From Nitrospira sp. (GTDB lineage Bacteria > Nitrospirota > Nitrospiria > Nitrospirales > Nitrospiraceae): a stretch of 64,000 nt of DNA. Under the pieces are notes generated by a model. That model was not told the DNA's origin. It ran no database searches and was given only the letters and a program-made list of their open reading frames with translations. Where the stretch lies: assembly GCA_022843785.1 (NCBI GenBank), contig JALHMZ010000007.1, forward strand, positions 62,001-126,000. Direction: 5' to 3'. Position numbers and translations under genes: made by a program. The stretch's first letter is position 1. Every line of letters starts with the position of its first letter. Positions 56,891 through 64,000 of this stretch are shown here, in pieces.

Positions 56891-57634
56891 ATGCACCGAA
56901 TATTCATGCTGCTGGCCGGGGTCGGCCTTTTGGCCCACGCCGCGACTGTCTCGGCCGAACAGAACTGGGAATTTTCAGTCGGGGGGTTTGGCGGATGGGC
57001 GGTTCATGGCGACACCACGGTTCAATTCAATCAAGCAACAAACCTTTCCACGGGGTTGGTGGAACCGGTCGATGCCAAAGCAACGAATCTCCGTTTTGAA
57101 GATTCTGGTACATTCGGTGCCAAACTCACCGCCTGGCATTTGCCCAGGAAATACAGTTGGCAACCGCAAATCGGATTTGAAATCGATTGGACCAGGTTCA
57201 CTGCAGATGTTCCGAACGGCCAGGTGCTCCCAGGAATTGGGACATTTCAAACCACTGGTACGCCGCTCGGAGTCGTATTCTTTGGCGTGGGGCCGCAGTT
57301 CGCGGTCGATAATATGGCCTTGAATCTGTTGTTCCGGTATCCAATCTGGACGACACCGGATATGCCGCAGGGGCGATGGCATCCCTATATCGGCGTTGGA
57401 GGGGGTGCCCAACGGGCTCGCCTATCTACACTGGGCTATGAAGAAACCAGTACGTCCCCTTCCGTTCAGGCATTGGGAGGTATCAAGTTCTTTGTGGTCA
57501 AGTACTTGGCCCTGTTTGGCGAGGCAAAGTGGACACAGGGTTGGCATACCTTCAAATATGAGACAGATTCTTATTGGGAACGGTATAGCATTTCAACGAT
57601 CCACCTGGTCGGCGGAGTGGCGCTGCATTTTTAG
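56891..57634 (+). CDS. Outer-membrane beta-barrel protein
   Basis: This 247-residue protein has a signal peptide (cleavage after TVSA at about 22), alternating strands with GGFGGWAVHGDTTVQF, QPQIGFEIDW, HPYIGVGGGAQRARL and a terminal VGGVALHF. The last residue is Phe, as the barrel assembly machinery prefers. It resembles OmpA/OprF-like eight-stranded barrels. GGAGG precedes the ATG. Confidence 0.82.
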   Translation: MHRIFMLLAGVGLLAHAATVSAEQNWEFSVGGFGGWAVHGDTTVQFNQATNLSTGLVEPVDAKATNLRFEDSGTFGAKLTAWHLPRKYSWQPQIGFEIDWTRFTADVPNGQVLPGIGTFQTTGTPLGVVFFGVGPQFAVDNMALNLLFRYPIWTTPDMPQGRWHPYIGVGGGAQRARLSTLGYEETSTSPSVQALGGIKFFVVKYLALFGEAKWTQGWHTFKYETDSYWERYSISTIHLVGGVALHF

Positions 57635-57656
57635 CAGGGTGGAGCGCAGGGAAGGG

Positions 57657-58112
57657 CTAGCGGTTGGCCCGTTCTTCCTGCTCTTGGAGGGTCTTGCACT
57701 CGATACAGAGAGTTGTGACCGGACGGGCCTTGAGCCGCTTATATGGAATGTCTCCGTCGCAGCGCTCGCAGATCCCATAGGTCCCGCTGCTCATCCGATC
57801 CAAGGCCTCGTCGATCTTCTTGAGCAACTTCCGCTCGCGATCGCGAATCCGCATCGAAAAGTTCTGGTCAACCTCAGCCGATGCCTGATCGCTGACATCG
57901 GGAAACGCTTCAATGTCGGGCCGGTTCGTCAGCACTTCCTCAACTTCGTCGAGAATTGCCGTGCGTTGGCGTTCGAGATCACGGCGAATATCAGGATACT
58001 TGGCCGACGCCGCGCCTGATTTCTTCTTATTCTTGCGAGCCGGGGGTGCAGAGGCTGCTGTTGTCGATGATTTTGCCGAGGCAGCGCGTTTAGCGGTAGA
58101 ACGGACCTTCAT
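57657..58112 (-). CDS. DksA/TraR-family zinc-finger protein
   Basis: This 151-residue protein has a Lys/Ala/Ser-rich N-terminal extension of about 38 residues, a coiled coil, then the zinc finger GICERCDGDIPYKRLKARP and CIEC (four cysteines). Members bind the RNA polymerase secondary channel and act with ppGpp. The coiled-coil tip has EAFPDVSDQASAEVD, where DksA has its two aspartates. GGGAGG precedes the ATG. Confidence 0.9.
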   Translation of the reverse strand: MKVRSTAKRAASAKSSTTAASAPPARKNKKKSGAASAKYPDIRRDLERQRTAILDEVEEVLTNRPDIEAFPDVSDQASAEVDQNFSMRIRDRERKLLKKIDEALDRMSSGTYGICERCDGDIPYKRLKARPVTTLCIECKTLQEQEERANR

Positions 58113-58197
58113 GGCCCTCCCAACTCTTGAGAGTGGATAGCACGGGGAAACTATAGCAGGCCGATTGAGAAGGGGTCAACGGGGCAACCTCGCGGGT

Positions 58198-58800
58198 TTA
58201 CAGATCTCGCCGTCCCTCGATGGATTTCAGCAACGTCACTTCATCCGCATACTCAATATCCATTCCAACAGGAATCCCGTAGGCGATGCGAGAGACCCGC
58301 ACGCCGAGCGGCTTGAGGAGCCTTGTGAGATAGATCGCGGTGGCTTCCCCCTCGATGGTCGGGTTCGTAGCGAGAATGACTTCCTCCACACCGCCCAGTT
58401 TGATACGGTCGGCTAGTTCTTCAGCCCGGATGTCTCCAGGGCCGATGCCGTCAAGCGGGGAGAGTGCCCCTAACAAGACATGGTACAGTCCCCGATGGAC
58501 ACCGGCCCGCTCGATCGCATAGAGCGTACTTGGTTCTTCAACCACAAGGATCTTCGTACGGTCCCGCTTCGGGTCCAGACAGAATTCGCACAGGTCTCCC
58601 TCGGCAATGTTGCGGCATTGAGTGCAGAACGCTAACCCGTCCTTCACCGCTCGAATCGCATCGGCCAAACGCAGAGCATCTTCCCGCTCGGCCTTCATGA
58701 GGTAAAAGGCCAACCGTTGCGCGCTCTTTTGACCGACCCCGGGGAGGCGAACAAGTTCCTTAATCAGCCGTGCCAGCAACCCCTGTTGGTCGACGGCCAT
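58198..58800 (-). CDS. recR: Recombination protein RecR
   Basis: This 200-residue protein has a helix-hairpin-helix (LVRLPGVGQKSAQRLAFYL), a zinc motif CTQCRNIAEGDLCEFC and TOPRIM residues in ILVVEEPSTLYAIE and LATNPTIEGEATAIYL. It works with RecO in RecF-pathway repair. It lies two bp behind ybaB in the dnaX operon. Confidence 0.96.
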   Translation of the reverse strand: MAVDQQGLLARLIKELVRLPGVGQKSAQRLAFYLMKAEREDALRLADAIRAVKDGLAFCTQCRNIAEGDLCEFCLDPKRDRTKILVVEEPSTLYAIERAGVHRGLYHVLLGALSPLDGIGPGDIRAEELADRIKLGGVEEVILATNPTIEGEATAIYLTRLLKPLGVRVSRIAYGIPVGMDIEYADEVTLLKSIEGRRDL

Positions 58801-58802
58801 CG

Positions 58803-59126
58803 TTAAAACAGGCCTGGGATTTTCATCCCGCCGGTTAAGGCCTTCATCTCACTTTCCATCAGTTCCTTGGCCTTTCGTAGCGCCTCATTGGTCGCTGCCA
58901 CGACGAGATCTTGCAGCATATCCACATCGCCGCTTTTGACGATCTCGGGATCGATCGCCACGCTGACAATCTGCATGGCGCCGTTGGCGGTCACCGTGAC
59001 GATTCCACCGCCGGCTGTCCCGCTGGCGGTCTTCGACGCCGCCTGTTCCTGGAGCTTAGCCATCTGTTCCTGCATGGCCTGGGCCTGCTTGAGGATGTTG
59101 TTCATGTTGCCGAAAGGACTTTTCAT
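58803..59126 (-). CDS. YbaB/EbfC nucleoid-associated protein
   Basis: This 107-residue protein has the family pattern NNILKQAQAMQEQMAKLQEQ, then a glycine-rich GIVTVTANGAMQIVSVAIDPEIV segment (as VTVTANG and IDPEIV) and a final GGMKIPGLF. It is a small DNA-binding dimer. AAAGGAGG lies seven bases before the ATG, and it overlaps dnaX by four bases. Confidence 0.95.
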   Translation of the reverse strand: MKSPFGNMNNILKQAQAMQEQMAKLQEQAASKTASGTAGGGIVTVTANGAMQIVSVAIDPEIVKSGDVDMLQDLVVAATNEALRKAKELMESEMKALTGGMKIPGLF

Positions 59127-60943
59127 TCGGTGGCCTCCTTTGGGGCGACTCGTCGGACCTCGGTCAATTCTGCGCCGAAGATCTCGATCGCCTGTTTCAC
59201 TGTAGGATTGGCCCGTGCCCGTTCAAACAGCACAAGCCGCTGGTCCTGTTCTTTGGCTGCCCGCACTTGTGCCATCGTCGGTCCCGGAGGGTCCGACTCG
59301 GCGAGCTCAACGATGCGGATCCGCACCGGAGTACCGGACTGCTCCTGGCACAGCGTCGCCAGCGCCAGGAGATGTTCTTCTTTTTCCAATCTGGTCCGTG
59401 CCAAGGTCGCGTGCTTGGCAAATCCGATTGTCACAAGACCTCCCGCTATGCCTAGAAACCTGCCGGCTTCCAGGAACGGGGCGATGTTGGGAAACGAAGC
59501 GGCGATCTCGTTCTGGATGCTTTCCCAATTCAGTGTGGCTTGCCCGGCCTCCGGTTGGGAAGTGGCTGTGGCCGGGGCGATCCCTGTGTTCTTGGGCGCA
59601 GTTTCATCGGGCGGCCGCTGTGGGGTCAGCCTTTCCTCTCGTTTCGGTTGTGACAGGGGGACGGGTTTGGGTTGCGGCCGGGAGGAGGCCGGATCAGTGC
59701 GTCCAGACGGAGCGGAAGAGGTGACGGATGGAGCTGTGGAAGAGGCAGCTGATCGTGAATCAATGGCTTCTGAACGGATGGGAGATTTTTGTCCTGTGGG
59801 TGTCGGCGTTGCTTGAAGGAGGCGGGGATCGCCGGTGTCTCGCCGACGTAACAACCGCGTTGCCCGAATCGCCGCGGTTTCCAGCACGAAACGCGGATGG
59901 GCGCTGAGCCGGAGCGAATCTTCTGCTTGAATAAAGAGGGTCAGCAGTTCCTGAAGCTGTTCCGGTGTCAGGATCTTGGCATCCGTCGCAAGCTGCTTGA
60001 TGTCCTCCTCGGAGGCTTCAATCAAGCTGCGTAACTCGTCCGTCGCAGGAACGACGGACGCCACCAGAAGATTACGGATTTGTTCCACGACCTCGTCACA
60101 AAACGCACGCAAGTCATGCCCCTGGTCCATGAGGTTCGCCAGCACGGTGAGTGCTGCAGAACTATCTTGGATCATCACGGCCCTGACGATGCCTTGCACC
60201 AGTTCGTGAGGCACGGCTCCGAGGAGCGCTTCGAGATCCGGATGATGGATCGTCTTACCCCCGAACGCAATGGCTTGATCGAGGAGACTCAGAGCGTCAC
60301 GCATACTGCCTTCACTCGCCCGTGCCAGGGCGAGGAAGCTACGTTCCTCAATGGTCAGTTGATCCTGCTTGGCCACGTGGCGAAGCCGTTCGATAATCTC
60401 GGTCCGTGCAATCCGGCGAAAGTTGTAATGCTGGCAGCGCGAAAGAATGGTTGCGGGGATTTTGTGAATCTCCGTCGTCGCGAAAATGAAGACGACGTGT
60501 GCCGGAGGCTCTTCAAGGGTTTTCAGTAACGCGTTGAACGCCGAATTCGACAGCATGTGCACTTCGTCGATGATGTAGACGCGGTATTGGCCTCGGAAGG
60601 GCGTGAATTTGATGTTTTCACGAATCTCGCGCACATCGTCCACGCTCGTATTGGAGGCGCCGTCGATCTCTACCACATCGACTGAGCTGCCCTGCGCGAT
60701 CTCCAGGCAGTTTGCGCAACGATCGCATGGGCGGCCTGTGGGGCCTTGCTCGCAGTTCAGCGCCTTCGCGAGAATGCGCGCGACGGTTGTTTTTCCCACT
60801 CCGCGGGTACCGGAAAACAGGTAGGCATGTGCAATGCGTTTCGTCGAGACCGCATTCATCAAGGTCTGCACGACGTGCGGCTGACCAATCACATCATCGA
60901 ATGTGCCGGGACGGTATTTGCGGGCGGAAACTTGGTAGTCCAT
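59123..60943 (-). CDS. dnaX: DNA polymerase III gamma/tau subunit
   Basis: This 606-residue protein has an AAA+ clamp-loader core with Walker A GTRGVGKTTVARILAKALNC, a zinc site CDRCANC, Walker B YIIDEVHMLS and the SRC motif ILSRCQHYNF. A Pro/Ser/Thr-rich linker (about 375-470) leads to a C-terminal domain that could bind the polymerase. I see no obvious A-rich frameshift signal for a gamma form. Confidence 0.96.
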   Translation of the reverse strand: MDYQVSARKYRPGTFDDVIGQPHVVQTLMNAVSTKRIAHAYLFSGTRGVGKTTVARILAKALNCEQGPTGRPCDRCANCLEIAQGSSVDVVEIDGASNTSVDDVREIRENIKFTPFRGQYRVYIIDEVHMLSNSAFNALLKTLEEPPAHVVFIFATTEIHKIPATILSRCQHYNFRRIARTEIIERLRHVAKQDQLTIEERSFLALARASEGSMRDALSLLDQAIAFGGKTIHHPDLEALLGAVPHELVQGIVRAVMIQDSSAALTVLANLMDQGHDLRAFCDEVVEQIRNLLVASVVPATDELRSLIEASEEDIKQLATDAKILTPEQLQELLTLFIQAEDSLRLSAHPRFVLETAAIRATRLLRRRDTGDPRLLQATPTPTGQKSPIRSEAIDSRSAASSTAPSVTSSAPSGRTDPASSRPQPKPVPLSQPKREERLTPQRPPDETAPKNTGIAPATATSQPEAGQATLNWESIQNEIAASFPNIAPFLEAGRFLGIAGGLVTIGFAKHATLARTRLEKEEHLLALATLCQEQSGTPVRIRIVELAESDPPGPTMAQVRAAKEQDQRLVLFERARANPTVKQAIEIFGAELTEVRRVAPKEATE

Positions 60944-60949
60944 ACATCC

Positions 60950-61040
60950 GTTAGGGGTTAGAGGTAAGGCGTGAGGGGATGTGCTGAAGGACGACAGAAG
61001 AAAGAATCGCCTTACGCCTCACGTTTCACGCCTTACGTCT
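60950..61040. repeat. Degenerate intergenic repeat (GGGGTTAGAGGTAAGGCGTGAGG type)
   Basis: TAGGGGTTAGAGGTAAGGCG and GTGAGG face CCTTACGCCTCACG and TTTCACGCCTTACG about 50 bp on. This could fold as a loose hairpin upstream of dnaX and downstream of the SRP RNA. It is related to the strings at 4687-4746 and 23970-24030. Confidence 0.45.
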
Positions 61041-61048
61041 TCTACAGC

Positions 61049-61149
61049 GGGGCCAGGTGATCCTGCGGCACACAGAACTGACCGCTTACCGTTGCTTCCT
61101 TCCGGACCTGGCGGGGTTCACAGGGTTCTGTCGCACAGGGCCCAGCCCC
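61049..61149 (-). ncRNA. ffs: Bacterial signal recognition particle RNA (4.5S-type)
   Basis: On the minus strand the conserved tetraloop domain CAGGTCCGGAAGGAAGCA is present, flanked by long complementary arms (GGGGCTGGGCCC at the 5' end, CCTGGCCCC at the 3' end). The length of about 101 nt fits the small type without an Alu domain. The position between dnaX and tRNA-Ser is common. Confidence 0.93.
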
Positions 61150-61259
61150 TTGTTCACACACAGCATTCACTCAAGGCCCGAGACACTTGCGGTGCGTATC
61201 CGCCCTCGATCAATCTCGAGACACCCAAAAGAGCGGGCGGGTCACACGAAGTGCGGTAT

Positions 61260-61407
<148 letters not shown>

Positions 61408-61561
61408 ACGGCCGGGACAGTCAAAGAGGCGGCATCTTAACATGGGCTCTCATGAGCGGCAAGGTGAACAGGGGCTTTTCCGCTTGATTCAACAAGGAAT
61501 CAGCAGGGTCGGTGGATTGCGACAATATTTTGCCCCCTACCCAATTCCTCGATCGTATGGG

Positions 61562-61591
61562 TTGACACTTGGATACATCCAACGGTACAAA
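61562..61591 (+). promoter_or_regulatory. Promoter of tRNA-Leu(TAG)
   Basis: A perfect TTGACA (61562-61567) is followed after 18 bp by TACAAA (61586-61591), giving a leader of about 65 nt before the tRNA. Confidence 0.55.
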
Positions 61592-61662
61592 CGCTGTACA
61601 GCATCACGTGTTTTTTCGGTTCGAGATATCGCGGTAGCAGCTCCGCGGACAGGCGCACTTGT

Positions 61663-61745
61663 GCGAGAGTGGCGGAACTGGCAGACGCGCGAGACTTAGG
61701 ATCTCGTGGGTAACCGTGGGGGTTCAAGTCCCCCCTCTCGCACCA
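61663..61745 (+). tRNA. tRNA-Leu(TAG)
   Basis: Acceptor GCGAGAG pairs with CTCTCGC, with encoded CCA. The anticodon stem CGAGA/TCTCG encloses CTTAGGA with anticodon TAG. A long variable arm and T-arm GGTTCAAGTCC are present. The length is 83 nt. Confidence 0.95.
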
Positions 61746-61805
61746 TAAAAAAGCGATGATGATTACTAGAGAGTATCTGACGCTGAAGAGAAGGATTCCC
61801 ACCAG

Positions 61806-63122
61806 ATGAAAATGGAAATGACGGAATTGGGTCCCATGAAACGCGCGTTGAAAATCGAGGTGCCGGCCGAGGAAGTAACGCAGCGATTTTCTCGGGCCTA
61901 TGTTGAACTAAACCGCCAGGTTCGAATTCCAGGGTTTCGACCAGGAAAAGCTCCGTTGGCCATCTTGGAAAAACGTTATGCCAAAGCCATAGAAGAAGAC
62001 GTCATCCGAAGTCTTATCCCGGATTATTACGATCAAGCCGTCAAACAGGCGGGGATCAGCCCTGTGGTCGTAGAAATTCCGCCGCTGGATCGCGTCAAAA
62101 TTAAGAAGGATTCGCCATTTACGTTTACCGCGACCGTTGAGATCAAGCCCAAGATCGAACTGCGTGATTATAAGGCGCCCAGTCCTATTTCTCTCAAACC
62201 GGACAAGCGGACGGTGGCGGATGAGCAGGTGGACCGGGCACTGGAAGTGTTGCGTGAGCAACAGGCGAGATTAGACGCAGCGCCTGCTGGAACGGCCTTG
62301 GCCGAGGGCGACTATGCCGTGGTCTCTCTCGAAGGGTTTCTGGACGGCGGGCCGCTCGATGGCACAAAGAAAGAGGGCCATCTCCATAAGGTAGGCTCGA
62401 AGGCCGCCTTGCTTGGAATTGAAGTCGATGCTCACCTGGTCGGCAAGGTGGAAGGGAGCGTCATTGAGATTGCTCAACCGTATCCAGCCAGCCACCCCGA
62501 TCTTCGGGTCGCAGGCAAGACTGTCCAATTCCGTTTGAGTATCACGGGAGTCAAACATAAGCAGCTCCCCGCCCTTGACGACGAGTTTGCCAAGGACTGT
62601 GGTCCATACGCCTCGATTCAGGAACTGAAAGATACGGTACGGGGTGAAATGGAAAAGGCGCTCAAGAAGGACATCGAACAGTCGTACAAGGATACGATCC
62701 TCTCGCGCCTGGCCGACACGTATCATTTCGATCTGCCCGAGACCCTCGTCGAGCGTGAGCTCGATACCATTGTTCGGCAGAAGCTTCAGGAACGGCACCG
62801 AAGCAAGGACGCGGACCCGCTTCCTCCCGCGGACGCGGAGGAAAACCGGCGGATTCGCGAGGAGCATCGGGAGGCCGCGAATCGCCGTGTGAAGGTGGGA
62901 TTGGTCCTCGAAGCCGTTGCGGAAAAAGAAGGGTTGTCCGTCAGCGAGGCGGACTTGAACGAGGAAGTGACCCGATTGGCCTCGGAACTCCGGGTGCCGC
63001 TGGCTGACCTGGTGAAAATGATTCAGGCCGGTGGACAGGATTCTATCGAGAAGTTGCGTACGAAGATCTTGGCGGATCAGGCGCTGGATTTCGTCTACCG
63101 ACACGCGGTGATTCAAGGATAA
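61806..63122 (+). CDS. tig: Trigger factor (ribosome-associated chaperone and prolyl isomerase)
   Basis: This 438-residue protein has a ribosome-binding domain with the signature [21 protein letters not shown] PPIase/FKBP domain spans about 160-245 ([14 protein letters not shown]). A helical C-terminal chaperone domain contains [16 protein letters not shown]. It binds nascent chains at the exit tunnel. It heads the tig-clpP-clpX order. AAGGA lies ten bases before the ATG; a second ATG two codons on is possible. Confidence 0.96.
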   Translation: MKMEMTELGPMKRALKIEVPAEEVTQRFSRAYVELNRQVRIPGFRPGKAPLAILEKRYAKAIEEDVIRSLIPDYYDQAVKQAGISPVVVEIPPLDRVKIKKDSPFTFTATVEIKPKIELRDYKAPSPISLKPDKRTVADEQVDRALEVLREQQARLDAAPAGTALAEGDYAVVSLEGFLDGGPLDGTKKEGHLHKVGSKAALLGIEVDAHLVGKVEGSVIEIAQPYPASHPDLRVAGKTVQFRLSITGVKHKQLPALDDEFAKDCGPYASIQELKDTVRGEMEKALKKDIEQSYKDTILSRLADTYHFDLPETLVERELDTIVRQKLQERHRSKDADPLPPADAEENRRIREEHREAANRRVKVGLVLEAVAEKEGLSVSEADLNEEVTRLASELRVPLADLVKMIQAGGQDSIEKLRTKILADQALDFVYRHAVIQG

Positions 63123-63186
63123 CGACGGTGCCGGCGCATCCTGGCCTCAATGCAGAGGAAGGCTGTCGCGGAAAGGATTTGACGAC

Positions 63187-63825
63187 ATGTTGGTTCCCAT
63201 CGTGGTCGAACAAACCAATCGAGGCGAACGCGCCTATGACATTTATTCACGGCTTCTCAAAGACCGCATTATTTTCCTCGGAGCTCCGATCGATGACGTG
63301 TTCGCTAATTTGGTGATTGCGCAGCTCCTTTTTCTGGAAGCGGAGGATCCTGAGAAAGACATCAATCTTTACGTCAATTCTCCCGGCGGCAGCGTTACGG
63401 CCGGATTGGGCATCTACGATACGATGCAGTATGTGAAGCCGCCGATCAACACGATTTGTCTGGGCCAAGCAGCGAGCATGGGCGCGTTGTTGTTGACCGC
63501 CGGCACGAAAGGCAAACGGTTTGCGCTGCCCAATGCGCGCGTGATGATTCACCAGCCGCTGGGCGGTTTCCAAGGGCAGGCCACGGAAATCGACATCCAT
63601 GCCAGGGAAATTCTGAAGATCCGGGATCGCCTGAACGAGATCATGGCCAAGCATACCGGGCAGACCGTCGAAAAGATCTCCCACGATACCGAGCGGGATT
63701 ATTTCATGTCCGGTGAAGAAGCCAAACGGTACGGGCTTATCGATGAAGTCATCACGCGGCCGCCCAAAGTCGTCAAGGCGGCGGAATCCGGTAACAGCGG
63801 CAAGGACGAGGCCAAGAGCAAGTAA
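63187..63825 (+). CDS. clpP: ATP-dependent Clp protease proteolytic subunit
   Basis: This 212-residue protein has catalytic Ser in [11 protein letters not shown] (about 98), His in [11 protein letters not shown] (about 123) and Asp in the [12 protein letters not shown] region. [20 protein letters not shown] and [13 protein letters not shown] are typical. It forms the tetradecameric chamber served by ClpX. Its C-terminal tail of about 15 residues is Lys/Ser-rich. Confidence 0.97.
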   Translation: MLVPIVVEQTNRGERAYDIYSRLLKDRIIFLGAPIDDVFANLVIAQLLFLEAEDPEKDINLYVNSPGGSVTAGLGIYDTMQYVKPPINTICLGQAASMGALLLTAGTKGKRFALPNARVMIHQPLGGFQGQATEIDIHAREILKIRDRLNEIMAKHTGQTVEKISHDTERDYFMSGEEAKRYGLIDEVITRPPKVVKAAESGNSGKDEAKSK

Positions 63826-63838
63826 CACAGGAGGGCAC

Positions 63839-64000
63839 ATGGCCAAGCAAGAGAAGATGGATCGACACTTGCGGTGTTCTTTCTGTGGAAAGAGCCGCGA
63901 TGAAGTGCGGAAGCTGATCGCCGGGCCGACCGTCTATATCTGCGACGAATGCGTTAATCTGTGCAATGACATCATTGCCGAAGACTGGGAAGAAGCGAAG
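63839..64000 (+). CDS. clpX: ClpX, N-terminal part (cut by window edge)
   Basis: ATG at 63839-63841 follows CAGGAGGG. The first 54 codons contain the four-cysteine zinc-binding domain CSFCGKS...[14 protein letters not shown], which recognises substrates and adaptors. The AAA+ part is outside the window. It lies 13 bp behind clpP. Confidence 0.95.
   Translation, partial: MAKQEKMDRHLRCSFCGKSRDEVRKLIAGPTVYICDECVNLCNDIIAEDWEEAK

Noticed and set aside
61500..61802. 100-codon minus-strand frame over tRNA-Leu(TAG)
   Set aside because: It is antisense to the tRNA and resembles the common spurious CERGDLNPHG-type tRNA translation.

Overview
The window looks like chromosomal DNA of a Nitrospirota bacterium, most likely genus Nitrospira. 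This is inferred from gene content and protein style: a high-GC genome with a ferredoxin-thioredoxin reductase catalytic subunit, NorD-like and PuuD-like proteins, and a trmFO-xerC-hslV-hslU-argB run. No database search was possible. The window includes the replication origin: dnaA, dnaN, gyrB and gyrA lie in a row on the minus strand below an intergenic region with clustered DnaA boxes (about 21335-21578).

Layout. 1-8.2 kb, mostly minus: folE (partial), queD/PTPS, an A-type Fe-S carrier, a 2Fe-2S ferredoxin, NuoF, a PuuD-like membrane protein, malate dehydrogenase, a small unknown protein and a 1010-residue NorD-like VWA protein. 8.3-12 kb, plus: the FTR catalytic subunit, a secreted protein, a two-component system and a 27-residue membrane protein with a structured promoter. 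12-26.7 kb: smpB, a DciA-like protein, gyrA, gyrB, dnaN, dnaA, oriC, a DsrE/F/H-like trio, hisS, a duplicated ThyX-like protein and a TPR protein. 26.7-33.3 kb is more accessory: repeats, a degenerate SF1 helicase, tRNA-Leu(CAG), two tandem GNAT acetyltransferases, a DUF1653 protein, a second copy of the small membrane protein with its promoter, and a Tat-exported PLP enzyme. 33.4-49.3 kb is housekeeping: gcvP, a second two-component system, purU, rimO, gamma carbonic anhydrase, then the minus-strand run trmFO-xerC-hslV-hslU-argB-M28 peptidase-methyltransferase-like.

49.4-55.6 kb is an accessory block: a 1381-residue DUF4062-NACHT STAND protein with about 19 tandem helical repeats in two unit lengths (28 and 36 residues), a MazF/PemK-type toxin-antitoxin pair, tRNA-Val(CAC), a small lipoprotein and a MITE-like element. 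55.6-64 kb: a TPR lipoprotein, a beta-barrel, a DksA-like protein, recR-ybaB-dnaX, SRP RNA, tRNA-Ser(GGA), tRNA-Leu(TAG), tig, clpP and the start of clpX.

Two items stand out. One is the STAND protein, a candidate immune sensor. The other is a pair of loci 20 kb apart that share a 16-bp palindrome, three 11-bp direct repeats and a tiny homologous single-pass membrane protein. One of these loci sits directly behind an OmpR-family two-component system, which suggests an undescribed small regulon.
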